NCBI GenBank assembly: GCA_020850325.1
Contig: JADZEW010000008.1
Coordinates: 124,001 to 188,000, forward strand
DNA from: Methanoregulaceae archaeon
GTDB taxonomy: Bacteria; Armatimonadota; Fimbriimonadia; Fimbriimonadales; Fimbriimonadaceae
DNA length: 64,000 nucleotides
Direction: 5' to 3'
This document shows positions 1-10,696 of this stretch, in pieces. The position numbers were made by a program, and so were the translations under genes. The stretch's first letter is position 1; each line of letters starts with the position of its first letter. The notes under the pieces are model-generated. The model saw nothing but the letters and a program-made list of their open reading frames with translations, was not told the origin of the DNA and searched no databases.

Positions 1-2
1 GC

Positions 3-1364
3 CGCTTTTCGGACGCGATGTGGCGACTGGCCAAAGTGGCGTGCGGCGATCCCTCGTCGAAGCTGATCGTGTTCGGAGTAACGGGCACGAACGGCAAGAC
101 GACGACGGCGTGGCTGATCCGCGACATGATGAACTTGCTCGGTGTGCCCTGTGCGTACATCGGCACGTTGGGGTTCGGAGCCCCCTCCTTTCCAACGGAG
201 AGGAGGGGGTTGGGGGTGGAGAGTTCCGAAGAACTCCGTCCCCTCGCGAACACCACGCCCTTCGCCATTGAACTCAACGCGATGCTCGCCGAGGCCGTCG
301 AGCGCGGCTGCAAGGCCGTGGCGATGGAAGTGTCGTCGCACGCCCTTGCGGAGCAACGCTGTGACGGCGTCGAGTTCGATGTCGTGGTTTTCACGAATCT
401 GAGTCAAGACCACTTGGACTACCACGGAACGATGGACGCCTACCTCGCCGCGAAAGGGCGGCTGTTCGGTCTGAGAGCCCCCTCCTTTCCTTCGGAGAGG
501 AGAGGGTTGGGGGTGGAGAGCGCTCGTGCCGTCATCAACGTTGGCGATTCGACAGGCGCCAACCTCGCGGCAACGCTCGGATCAGGGGCTGTCCGGTTCT
601 TGCAGGTCCCCAAACTCAGTCCCTTCGGCGATGTCGACCCGCGAACCGATATCGAGGGGTGCGCCTTCGAGGTCGGCCTCACCCGGATTCACCTCGTGCT
701 TCAGTCCCGAGACGACGGCGACCACGGGTTCTTTGCTGATCTCGGCGGAGGCTACAACATCCAGAATCTGATCGCGGCGGTCAGCGCGGTGAAGGCAGCC
801 GGCTACCCGATGTTCGAGATCACTCAGGCGATAACGACGCTCCTTCGCCCCGTGCCCGGGCGCTTCGAGCCCGTGCCGAACGATTCGGGCATCGGCATCA
901 TCGTGGACTACGCCCATACGCCCGACGCGCTCGACAAGCTCTTGGAAACCGCACGACCCTTGACGAAGGGCAGGATTATCACGGTCTTCGGCTGCGGCGG
1001 AAATCGAGATAAGTCCAAGCGACCGCTGATGGCGCAGGCGGCTGAGCGGGGAAGCGACGTGGTGGTGATCACGAGCGACAATCCGCGAACCGAAGATCCG
1101 GATGCGATCATCGCGGAGGTGGTGGCTGGACTAACCAGGGCCCCTCACCCCCCAGCTTCCTCTCCCCGACATTCATCGGGCAGAGGGGGAGTTTTTGTCG
1201 AGCCCGACCGCCCGCGAGCGGTGGCGCTCGCCATCAAACTCGCCGAGCCTGGCGACTGCGTGATTATTGCGGGCAAGGGGCACGAGAACTACCAGATCAT
1301 CGGGCGCACGAAGCACCCGATGGATGACCGCGAACTGGCTCGCGAGGGGCTGAGGCAGCGATGA
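3..1364 (+). CDS. murE: UDP-MurNAc-tripeptide synthetase MurE, 5' end outside window
   Basis: Adds the third stem-peptide residue, probably meso-diaminopimelate, to UDP-MurNAc-L-Ala-D-Glu in the cytoplasm. The P-loop GTNGKTTT lies near nt 81-108. It is followed by DHLDYHG, DYAHTPDAL, the DNPR motif typical of meso-DAP enzymes, and the C-terminal GKGHE. An ATG at 18 is open, but the frame continues to the window edge and the roughly 90 residues that precede the P-loop in this family are missing, so the true start lies upstream. Three repeat-derived segments are inserted in frame (nt 178-223, 475-520, 1138-1193). Two of them encode almost the same peptide, APSFP(T/S)ERRGLGVES, before the NTTP substrate loop and before the AVIN strand. 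The stop overlaps murF by ATGA. The family assignment is secure. Whether the inserts are tolerated loops is inferred from the intact frame and motifs. Confidence 0.95.
   Translation, partial: RFSDAMWRLAKVACGDPSSKLIVFGVTGTNGKTTTAWLIRDMMNLLGVPCAYIGTLGFGAPSFPTERRGLGVESSEELRPLANTTPFAIELNAMLAEAVERGCKAVAMEVSSHALAEQRCDGVEFDVVVFTNLSQDHLDYHGTMDAYLAAKGRLFGLRAPSFPSERRGLGVESARAVINVGDSTGANLAATLGSGAVRFLQVPKLSPFGDVDPRTDIEGCAFEVGLTRIHLVLQSRDDGDHGFFADLGGGYNIQNLIAAVSAVKAAGYPMFEITQAITTLLRPVPGRFEPVPNDSGIGIIVDYAHTPDALDKLLETARPLTKGRIITVFGCGGNRDKSKRPLMAQAAERGSDVVVITSDNPRTEDPDAIIAEVVAGLTRAPHPPASSPRHSSGRGGVFVEPDRPRAVALAIKLAEPGDCVIIAGKGHENYQIIGRTKHPMDDRELAREGLRQR
178..223 (+). repeat. Hairpin/G-tract repeat R1, in frame in murE
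   Basis: A 46-nt unit begins GAGCCCCCTCC, folds back on GGAGAGGAGGGGG after a 3-4 nt loop, and ends in a G-rich tail TTGGGGGTGGAGAG. It is nearly identical to R2 and is translated in the same frame. Confidence 0.9.
475..520 (+). repeat. Hairpin/G-tract repeat R2, in frame in murE
   Basis: Second 46-nt copy in the same orientation as R1, with only a few differences from it in the loop and 3' stem arm. It lies between the MurE LF and AVIN segments. Confidence 0.9.
1138..1193 (-). repeat. Hairpin/G-tract repeat R3 (long form), in frame in murE
   Basis: Long-form copy whose G-rich strand is the minus strand: a CTCCCCCTCT/AGAGG stem followed by the tail CTGGGGGGTGAGGGGC. It encodes a Pro/Ser/Arg-rich stretch ahead of the DRPRAVALAI segment of MurE. 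Confidence 0.85.
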
Positions 1365-2944
1365 GCATTCCCTTGAGCGTATTGGCGGAGCGGTTGGGCG
1401 GAGTGCTAAGCCTTCATCAATCTGCAATCTCTGATTGGCCCCTCACCCCCCAGCCCCCTCTCCCCCAAGGAGGAGAGGGGGAGCCGGAGGTCACCGGGTT
1501 CGCTACCGACTCGCGCGACGTTAAGCCTGGGGACCTCTTCATCGCGATTCGCGGGGCCAACGTCGACGGCCACGAGTTCGTTAAGACTGCTTTCGAACGG
1601 GGAGCCGTTGCCGCACTCGTCGAGCGACCCGACGAAGGGCCTCACATCCTCGTCGAAAACGTCGTGGATGCCCTCGCCCGCATGGCGCTCAGCTTTCGTG
1701 AGGAGTTCGACGGGCCGGTCATCGGTATCACGGGTAGCGCGGGGAAGAGCTCGGCCAAGGAGTTTGTTGCCGCCGCACTGTCGCCCCTCGGAAGGGTCAT
1801 GAAGACCGAGGGCAACCGCAACACGGAGTACACCGCACCGCTCATGTGGGCAGAGCTCCCCCTCTCCGCGAGTGGTTCGTCTCGAGGGGAGGGGGCTGGG
1901 GGGTGGGGAGATCCCGCCGCCGTCGTCGTCGAAATGGGGATGCGTGGCCCCGGCCAAATCGCGCACCTCGCGTCATTCTCCAAGCCGACCATTGCCCTCA
2001 TCACGAACATCGGGGTCGCGCATCTGTCCGAACTGGGTTCGCGGGACAACATCGCAAAAGCCAAGGCCGAGATCTTCGAAGCTCTGCCGGCGTGCTCTCC
2101 ACCCCCCTCCTCTCTGGAGAAAGGAGGGGGCTCGGAATCCGGAGTCGCGATCTTCTGGGCCGAGGACGACTTCGCTGACTTCTTGCGATCAAAGGCGATT
2201 GGGCGGATGGTGAGGACATTTGGGGAGTCGGACGCTGCTGATGCACAACTCGTCTTCTATCGGGCGCTCGATTGGGATCGATCGGAGCTTCACATCGCCT
2301 ATGACGGCAACCGATATGTCGCGGAGATTCCGGTTGTGGGGCGACACCAGGCGTTGAATGCGACGGCGGCGTTTCTGGTTGCGGTGTGCGCGGGGGTGGC
2401 TCCGGCCGATGCCGCGCGCGCGCTGGCTTCCGCGACCTTGCCCGCGAATCGGATGGCGATACGGCGTGAGGGAGATATCACGTACGTGCTCGACATGTAC
2501 AACTCGGCACCGCCGGCGGTGCTTGCGGCGCTGCGAACAATAGGTGAGGGGCTGGATTCAAAGACCTCCCCACCCCCCAACCCCCTCCCCTCGAAGACGA
2601 CGGCCCTTCGAGGAGTGGGGGAGCCCGGAGCGAGGCCAAGGATCGTCGCCGTCCTCGGTGAGATGCGCGAACTCGGCGAGTTCACGGAAGCCGGTCACCG
2701 AGAGGTTGGCCGTGCCCTAGTCGAGTACGGCGTTCAGCAAGCAATCTTGCTCAATGCCGGGGCGAATGGCCCCGTCCACTTCATTCAAGAAGCCGCCATC
2801 GAAGCCGGGATGCCCGCGTCGAACATCCGCATCGCTTCGTCTCATGAAGAAGTGCGGCAGTTCCTGCAAGCGCTCGAAGGTCCGGCGGTTGTGCTCGTCA
2901 AGGGCAGCCGAGGCGTCGAGCTCGAGCGGGCGATGCCGTTCTAG
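1361..2944 (+). CDS. murF: UDP-MurNAc-tripeptide-D-Ala-D-Ala ligase MurF
   Basis: Completes the cytoplasmic UDP-MurNAc-pentapeptide by adding D-Ala-D-Ala. The TDSRDVKPGDLF segment of the N-terminal domain, the ATP loop GITGSAGKSS, EMGMRGPGQI, the carboxy-lysine region VAHLSELGSRDNIAKAK and DMYNSAPPAVL are all visible. At 527 residues it is clearly longer than a usual MurF of about 450. The excess is largely explained by four in-frame repeat copies (nt 1438-1483, 1854-1910, 2095-2133, 2566-2623), which encode low-complexity Pro/Gly/Ser/Arg segments between conserved blocks. The start ATG overlaps the murE stop. The interruptions fall in loop positions, so the enzyme is probably functional; that is inference. 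Confidence 0.95.
   Translation: MSIPLSVLAERLGGVLSLHQSAISDWPLTPQPPLPQGGEGEPEVTGFATDSRDVKPGDLFIAIRGANVDGHEFVKTAFERGAVAALVERPDEGPHILVENVVDALARMALSFREEFDGPVIGITGSAGKSSAKEFVAAALSPLGRVMKTEGNRNTEYTAPLMWAELPLSASGSSRGEGAGGWGDPAAVVVEMGMRGPGQIAHLASFSKPTIALITNIGVAHLSELGSRDNIAKAKAEIFEALPACSPPPSSLEKGGGSESGVAIFWAEDDFADFLRSKAIGRMVRTFGESDAADAQLVFYRALDWDRSELHIAYDGNRYVAEIPVVGRHQALNATAAFLVAVCAGVAPADAARALASATLPANRMAIRREGDITYVLDMYNSAPPAVLAALRTIGEGLDSKTSPPPNPLPSKTTALRGVGEPGARPRIVAVLGEMRELGEFTEAGHREVGRALVEYGVQQAILLNAGANGPVHFIQEAAIEAGMPASNIRIASSHEEVRQFLQALEGPAVVLVKGSRGVELERAMPF
1438..1483 (-). repeat. Hairpin/G-tract repeat R4, in frame in murF
   Basis: C-rich on the plus strand (CCCCTCACCCCCCAGCCC then CTCTCCCCC and a GGAGAGGGGGAG return arm). 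It encodes PLTPQPPLPQGGEGE just before the MurF TDSR motif. The minus strand has four closely spaced G runs. Confidence 0.9.
1854..1910 (+). repeat. Hairpin/G-tract repeat R5, in frame in murF
   Basis: Opposite orientation to R4: a CTCCCCCTCTCC arm, a diverged centre, then GGGGAGGGGGCTGGGGGG and a GTGGGGAG tail. It encodes a Gly/Ser/Arg-rich segment just before the VVVEMGM strand. Confidence 0.88.
2095..2133 (-). repeat. Hairpin/G-tract repeat R6 (short form), in frame in murF
   Basis: A shortened reverse-complement copy of the R1/R2 type: CTCTCCACCCCCCTCC, a small loop, then GGAGAAAGGAGGGGGCTC. It encodes a PPPSSLEKGGG-like stretch. Confidence 0.85.
2566..2623 (-). repeat. Hairpin/G-tract repeat R7, in frame in murF
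   Basis: A 58-nt copy with CTCCCCACCCCCCAACCCCC at its 5' side and a GAGTGGGGGAG return arm. It encodes a Pro-rich segment immediately before the conserved PRIVAVLGEM strand. Confidence 0.85.
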
Positions 2945-3040
2945 AAATCTGCACGGCTTTGCTCGACGTGGCACGGATTAGCCCGGGGAATACCGAGCCA
3001 ACCGAGCCAACACGGGTAAACCCGAGCAACCCAAGAATCC

Positions 3041-4066
3041 ATGTCCTACGTCTTCGCTCCCTTTTGGTGGTCCTTCCTGGCCGCAGCCGTTGCGGCGTGG
3101 CCAATCTATCGGCTCCTGCTCCTCACGAAGTCACGCCAGAAGATCGACCCCCACGCTCCGGAGACCCATCAGCGAAAGCAGGGTACGCCGACCATGGGTG
3201 GCCTCATCATCCTCGTCGGTGCGGCGGCCGGGCTTATTTTCGGGCGCGAGCTCGCATTCCTTGGCGCGGCACCGGAGGGTTACCCAACTCAGTCGGCGGC
3301 GATGGACCCGAATGTCATCTCGAAGTTCCTCGCCGGGTCGTGGATTCTCTTCTTGGGATTCGCGGCGATTGGATTCGTCGACGACTTCGTCGTGCCGCGA
3401 TTGATCAAGGGCAAGCGCGGTCTTGGCTGGAAGCAGAAGATCATTCTCGAGTTCGCCTTGGCCGGGTTCGCGTCCTATCAGGTCTTTGCAAACCACTGGC
3501 TCGCCTTCGGCATCGCGTTCTTCCTTATCCTGTTTTTCTCGAACGCCTACAACTTTGCGGATGGGCTCGACGGCCTCGCGGGCACCGTCTGGCTGGGGCT
3601 CGCAGTCTTCATGGTCTTGTACTCGCCCGTGGGCCCGGTGCCCCTCATCGGGTGGGCGATTGCGGGCGGAGTGGTCGCTTTTCTGTTCCTCAATGCGCCG
3701 CCCGCAAAGGTGTTCATGGGCGACGTCGGCAGCCTGCCGATCGGGGCTCTGCTAGGGTGGTGCGTGAGCTGGATCCTGCTCACAGGTAACGGGCAAGCGT
3801 ATTCGCCAGACACCGGAAAGATTCTGCCCTTGTTCGTTTTCTCGTTCCTCATGGTCGCGGAGCTTGTGCCGGTGCCCATGCAGGTCGCTTACTACAAGCT
3901 CACGAAGGGCAAGCGACTGTTCCCGATGACCCCCATCCACCACGCCTTCGAGAAGAAAGGTTGGCCAGAGACGAGGGTTGTGGCCGCTTTCGCACTCACC
4001 CAACTCCTGCTCTCGCTAGGTGCGGCGGCGATCCTGGAGTACGGCTACTCGGTGCAATCGCCTTAG
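3041..4066 (+). CDS. mraY: Phospho-MurNAc-pentapeptide translocase MraY
   Basis: Integral membrane enzyme that moves phospho-MurNAc-pentapeptide to undecaprenyl phosphate, forming lipid I. Signature elements are present: the TMGG segment after the first helix, the catalytic GFVDDF aspartates, NAYNFADGLDGLAG, FMGDVGSL, and MTPIHHAFE near the C-terminus. The length (341 residues) and about ten hydrophobic segments fit the family. It starts 96 nt after murF, the largest gap in this operon, and is followed 21 nt later by murD. Unlike murE and murF it carries no repeat insert. Confidence 0.97.
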   Translation: MSYVFAPFWWSFLAAAVAAWPIYRLLLLTKSRQKIDPHAPETHQRKQGTPTMGGLIILVGAAAGLIFGRELAFLGAAPEGYPTQSAAMDPNVISKFLAGSWILFLGFAAIGFVDDFVVPRLIKGKRGLGWKQKIILEFALAGFASYQVFANHWLAFGIAFFLILFFSNAYNFADGLDGLAGTVWLGLAVFMVLYSPVGPVPLIGWAIAGGVVAFLFLNAPPAKVFMGDVGSLPIGALLGWCVSWILLTGNGQAYSPDTGKILPLFVFSFLMVAELVPVPMQVAYYKLTKGKRLFPMTPIHHAFEKKGWPETRVVAAFALTQLLLSLGAAAILEYGYSVQSP

Positions 4067-4087
4067 CCGGTGCGTCATTAAGACGAA

Positions 4088-5479
4088 GTGGCGAATCGGG
4101 TGGCGATTTTGGGTGCGGGCCGGTCAGGCGTGGCCGTCGCGAAGGCGGCGCTCGCCCAGGGCTTTGCGCCAACCGTGTTCGACGCCAAGCCCGCCACGGA
4201 CCCCCGCATCGCCCCCCACGCGGCGACCCTGGCCGAGCTCGGCGTTGCCTACGTAGGTGAGTTCGCCGGTAGCTTTGCGCGCGCGGACTTCGACACGCTG
4301 GTGACCTCCCCTGGCGTCGATATGCGATCGCCGATGCTGCGCGACGCGGACCGGGCAGGCATCGAGGTCATCGGCGAGATCGAGTTCGCCTATCGCATCT
4401 CAAAGGCGCCGATCATTGCCATCACCGGCACGAACGGCAAGTCCACGACCACGGTGATGACTTACCTCGCCCTCAAGGAGAGCGGCGCGAATCCCGTGTT
4501 GTGCGGAAACATCTACGGCTCGGGCTTCGACGAAGTCCCCCTCACCGAAGCGGCCCTTAGCGCTACCAAGGGCCACGTCCTCGTCGCCGAGATCAGTAGC
4601 TTCCAACTCGAGTGGGTGCGCGATTTCCGCCCCCGGTGTGCTGGCATCACCAACATCACGCCTGACCACCTTAACCGCTACGACGGCTTCGAGAACTATG
4701 CTCAGACGAAGCGCAAGCTCTTCGACCGGATGGGTCAGGGCGACACGATCGTCGCCAACGCCGGTGATCCCAACACGTTCCCGAAGAACGAGACGCTGCG
4801 CGATCGGGGCCATGGCCATCCGCACGTGCGGTTCTACGGGGCGGCTGGAGTGGATGCCAGCTTCGACGCGGGCCATCTCAAGCTATCCGTCTCCGAGCCC
4901 GTCGCCGACTTGCCGTTCCGCGAGAAGCACAACCTGCTCAATGCCTGCCACGCTGCTCTCCTGGCCGTCGGCTACCTCGAGAGTGAGGGGATGTTCGCTC
5001 CCGCCAAGCGCATCGAGCACGTGCTCGCCGGGCTAAAGACCTTCCGCGGGCTTGCCCACAGGATGGAGCACCTCGGACATCGAGCGGGAGTCGAGGTCAT
5101 CAACAACTCGATGTGTACCAACCCTGCCGCCGTAGTGGCTTCGAGTGGCGGCATCGCCGCGCCCCAGCGGCTGCTCATCGGCGGCCTCAAGAAGAACTAC
5201 GACTTTCATTCGGTGCGCGAGTATCTGGATCGAGCCGGCCACGACGTGTACTTATTCGGCCATGATGCCGAACAAATCCGCGAAGAACTGGGCGGTCGGG
5301 GCCGCGTCTTTGATACAATGCAAGCAGCGTTCGCTGCCGCCAAGGATGAGGCGGTTCCGGGCGACGTGATCATGCTGGCACCTGGGTGTGCGAGCATGGA
5401 TCAGTTTTCGGACTTCGTCCAGCGCGGCGAGGAGTTTCGCGAGATGGCCAAGGAGTGGCTGAATGAAACGACAACTTAA
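4088..5479 (+). CDS. murD: UDP-MurNAc-L-Ala-D-Glu ligase MurD
   Basis: Adds D-glutamate to UDP-MurNAc-L-Ala. An N-terminal Rossmann-like loop (VAILGAGRSGVAVAK) is followed by ATP loop GTNGKSTTT, the EISSFQLEW segment, TNITPDHLNRYDGFENYAQTK, and the C-terminal domain with APGCASMDQF. The start is a GTG at 4088. No strong Shine-Dalgarno sequence is visible; a second in-frame GTG at 4100 would remove only four residues. In the C-terminal domain NNSMCTNPAA stands where many MurD have a DSKATN-type loop, a modest deviation. The end overlaps ftsW by 17 nt. Confidence 0.95.
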   Translation: MANRVAILGAGRSGVAVAKAALAQGFAPTVFDAKPATDPRIAPHAATLAELGVAYVGEFAGSFARADFDTLVTSPGVDMRSPMLRDADRAGIEVIGEIEFAYRISKAPIIAITGTNGKSTTTVMTYLALKESGANPVLCGNIYGSGFDEVPLTEAALSATKGHVLVAEISSFQLEWVRDFRPRCAGITNITPDHLNRYDGFENYAQTKRKLFDRMGQGDTIVANAGDPNTFPKNETLRDRGHGHPHVRFYGAAGVDASFDAGHLKLSVSEPVADLPFREKHNLLNACHAALLAVGYLESEGMFAPAKRIEHVLAGLKTFRGLAHRMEHLGHRAGVEVINNSMCTNPAAVVASSGGIAAPQRLLIGGLKKNYDFHSVREYLDRAGHDVYLFGHDAEQIREELGGRGRVFDTMQAAFAAAKDEAVPGDVIMLAPGCASMDQFSDFVQRGEEFREMAKEWLNETTT

Positions 5480-6680
5480 GGTTCACGATCCGATTCTGTT
5501 TGGGTTGACGCTGTTACTGACCCTGATCGGGTTGCTCTTTATCTTCGACGCCGGGTACCCCCGCGCGATGGCGAGCGGCAAGGGCTGGATTCCACCCGAG
5601 TTCCGCACCCAGTTCATCATGACCTTTGCCGCGATTTTTGTCGGGGCGGTGGTGTCGATGGTGTCGGGTGAACGCTGGTACCGGTTGTCAAAGTTCATCT
5701 GGTTTGCCGCTGTCCTCTCGCTCTTCCTGCCGATGATCCCCGGGCTCGCTTACACCCAAAACGGAGCCGCACGCTGGTTCAAACTTCCCGGATTACCACC
5801 GGTGCAGCCGGCTGAGTTCGTGAAAGTCGCGGTGATCATCTACCTCGCCGGTCTGCTGGCCAAACGCAAACCCTGGGTGGCGAAGCCGGGCAAGGATTGG
5901 GCGCAGGTGCTCGACCGGAACTTGGTTCCCAAGCTGAAGCGCTGGTTGCCGTTCGTGTGGGTGATGCTGGCCGTGGTGCTCATCGAGAAGGAACCTGATC
6001 TTGGTACGGCGGCAGTTGTGCTGCTCATCGGGTTCGGGATGCTCCTTGCCGGTAACGTCTCGCGCTTTAGCCTGGTATTCGGTGCAGCGTCGCTCCTCAT
6101 TGGAACCGGCTGGCTGGTGACCCACGAGGAGTACCGCATGAACCGCATCCGCCATCACGCCGAGCGCTGGTCGGAGCGGAACATGGACGATGTCGGCTGG
6201 CAGACCGTGCAGTCTGAACTGGGCATGGCGAGTGGGGCGCTCGTCGGCGTCGGCGTTGGAGCGGGGCGCGCAAAGCACGTCCTGCCAGCGGCAACGACTG
6301 ACTTTGTCAATGCCACGATCGGCGAGGAGTTTGGCCTCATCGGCATGCTTGTTGTCCTTGGGCTGCTGGCCGCCCTGACGATACGGCTTCTCATGCTGGC
6401 GATGTCAGCGCCGACTCAGTTCGGGGCTTTGGTGCTCTCGGGGCTTGCAGTATGGATCGGAGGCCAAACGTGCGTGAACGTGATGATGGCCAACGGGTTG
6501 CTGCCTGCGATTGGCATTCCGATGCCATTCATCAGTTCCGGTGGATCGAGCTTGATTGCGCTTTGGATGGGGCTCGGAGTCGGAAATGCGTGCTTGGCTC
6601 GGGTGCCCGAGACGGAGGAAGCCTATGAGACTGGTCGTGACGGGTGGGGGCACCGGCGGACACGTCTATCCCGCGCTTGA
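5463..6680 (+). CDS. ftsW: Lipid II glycan polymerase, SEDS family, FtsW
   Basis: Multi-pass membrane protein of the SEDS (FtsW/RodA/SpoVE) family that polymerises lipid II at the septum. Visible family motifs are QPAEFVKVAVI in the central part and FISSGGSSLIALW near the end, with about ten hydrophobic helices in 405 residues. Its place between murD and murG argues for FtsW rather than RodA. The tail is Arg-rich and overlaps the first 56 nt of murG in another frame. Confidence 0.93.
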   Translation: MKRQLKVHDPILFGLTLLLTLIGLLFIFDAGYPRAMASGKGWIPPEFRTQFIMTFAAIFVGAVVSMVSGERWYRLSKFIWFAAVLSLFLPMIPGLAYTQNGAARWFKLPGLPPVQPAEFVKVAVIIYLAGLLAKRKPWVAKPGKDWAQVLDRNLVPKLKRWLPFVWVMLAVVLIEKEPDLGTAAVVLLIGFGMLLAGNVSRFSLVFGAASLLIGTGWLVTHEEYRMNRIRHHAERWSERNMDDVGWQTVQSELGMASGALVGVGVGAGRAKHVLPAATTDFVNATIGEEFGLIGMLVVLGLLAALTIRLLMLAMSAPTQFGALVLSGLAVWIGGQTCVNVMMANGLLPAIGIPMPFISSGGSSLIALWMGLGVGNACLARVPETEEAYETGRDGWGHRRTRLSRA

Positions 6681-7697
6681 GCTAGCCCGCTACGCGAAGA
6701 GTCAGGGAGCAGAGGTCGAGTATTACGGCTCGCTCCGTGGGCAAGAAGCAAACCTCTGTCGACGTCAGGACTTCCCATTTCGGGGATTCCCGTCAGAGCC
6801 GATCTACTCGATCAAGCATCCTAAAGGATGGCGCGCGGTTGCGCGTCTGCTTAAGGCGTCGGTCAAGGTGTATCGGGTGTTCGGGGCGACGCGGCCCGAC
6901 GTGGTGTTCTCGACGGGCGGGTATTCCTCGGCTCCGGTCATCCGCGCGGCGGCCATGCGCCGGATTCCTTACGTGATCCACGAGCAAAATGCCGTTCCGG
7001 GGCGCTCGAATCGCCTCGCGGCTCGGGGCGCGAGCGCGGTGGCCACCACCTTCAACGCCGCCGCGGAACACTTCCCGGCGGGACGCGTCGTCCGCACGGG
7101 GCTCCCGATTCGCCATGAACTGAGGCAGCGCGCCCTCGAGCGCAGACTCCCCATGGATGCCTACCCCCTGCGGATGATGGTCGTGGGAGGATCGCAAGGC
7201 GCGGCGGCAATCAATGAGGCGGCGATCGCGGTTGCGGCTCGATCGGTTCGCGATCTGCGTTGGTTGCATCTCACGGGTCCTAAGCACTTCGAGATGATGT
7301 TTCAGACGTATGAGAAGCTAGGTATCGGATCGATCTATCAGGTGAAGGCATTTCTCGAAGGGGCCGAAATGGCCGACGCGTACAGCGAGACGTCGATCGT
7401 TATTGGACGAGCGGGTGCGGGGACGATCAGCGAACTTGCGGCCTTTGGTTTGCCGTCGGTACTGATCCCTTATCCCCATGCGCAAGCAAATCATCAAGTC
7501 CACAACGCCCGCGAGATAGAATCTATTGGCGGCGCTATCGTCATGGATCAGTCACGTCTGGAGCCGGCAACGCTGGAGCAAGCCTTGCTCAAGTGGATTG
7601 ACGTTGCGGCAGCGCGTGAATCGGCACGAGAAGCACTGGCGGGCTGGGATGTCTCGGACGCCGCCGAACGGATTTGGGCCTTGTTGGAGCAAGCTTA

Positions 7698-7698
<1 letters not shown>
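6625..7698 (+). CDS. murG: Lipid II synthase MurG
   Basis: Membrane-associated GT28 glycosyltransferase adding GlcNAc to lipid I. The sequence begins MRLVVTGGGTGGHVYPAL, the exact place where MurG proteins start. A GGAGGA ribosome site at 6614-6619 supports ATG 6625 over the longer open frame from 6556. Also visible are HEQNAVPG, VGGSQGA and the UDP-sugar binding region GRAGAGTISELAAFG followed by PYPHAQANHQ. At 357 residues it has normal length. The stop codon overlaps the next start by one base (TAATG), implying translational coupling. Confidence 0.96.
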
Positions 7699-9971
<2,273 letters not shown>

Positions 9972-9976
9972 CTCTT

Positions 9977-10696
9977 ATGGCACGACGGCGGCGCCTGAAC
10001 TGGGGACCGGTGCTGGTGATCTTGACGGTCATCAACGTTGCCGCGGGTCTGGCCTACAGTCCGATCACGTCCGCCACCAAGATTCGGGTCGAAGGCGCCT
10101 ACGAGTCGGACAAGGATCGGATTGCCGAGGCCGTCCAGCTGATCCGTCGCAAACCAGCTCTGCGAGGGGGAGCCGAGTCGATGATCGAGCAGATTTACCG
10201 ACGGCCCGATGTGCGCGACGTAACGTTTGGGCAGAATCTGTTTAGGAGGGGCTTGGTCAAGGTGCGTTACTTCGCACCGGTGGCTCAGTTGGTCGATATG
10301 CCGCGCACGATTCTGACGGCTCAAGGATCGATCTGCCAGACTCTGGAACCCATCGATGCTCTTCCTCGTCTGTCATGGACACCAGGAGGACCTACCCCGA
10401 CGGCTACGTTGGTTGAACGAATCGAATCGCGCAAAGTCGCGGATGTGTGTTCGCGAGCTGCATCGTTGAAGATTGCGGCGTTGGAGATCGTCGTTCTCGA
10501 GAACGGAGGCGTATGCTTAAATTCAGGAAAGACCGGACGGGTGCTGCTTGGACCGCCGGACAACTTGGATGAGAAGTTCGAGACCCTCGATCGCGTCCTC
10601 GACAGCCAGCCGACCGTTCTCGCCGAGAACAAGGAAGTGGTGCTGATTGTCCCGGAGAAAGCGATGGTGCGTCCGCTGGGAGAACTGAAGCGATGA
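9977..10696 (+). CDS. ftsQ: FtsQ/DivIB-type cell division protein
   Basis: Bitopic division protein: a short Arg-rich cytoplasmic tail, one transmembrane segment at about residues 12-30, then a POTRA-like start (TKIRVEGAYESDKDRIAEAV) and an FtsQ-like extracytoplasmic domain. The primary sequence is diverged, so the call rests on topology, the POTRA-like segment and position between ddl and the DUF881/sbp/ftsA block. It starts 5 nt after murC-ddl, and its stop overlaps the next gene by ATGA. At 239 residues the length is normal. Confidence 0.8.
   Translation: MARRRRLNWGPVLVILTVINVAAGLAYSPITSATKIRVEGAYESDKDRIAEAVQLIRRKPALRGGAESMIEQIYRRPDVRDVTFGQNLFRRGLVKVRYFAPVAQLVDMPRTILTAQGSICQTLEPIDALPRLSWTPGGPTPTATLVERIESRKVADVCSRAASLKIAALEIVVLENGGVCLNSGKTGRVLLGPPDNLDEKFETLDRVLDSQPTVLAENKEVVLIVPEKAMVRPLGELKR

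Noticed and set aside
1406-1966. Minus-strand frames opposite murF with Pro/Arg-rich sequence
   Set aside because: They arise because the in-frame repeats are stop-free in several frames; murF is intact on the plus strand.
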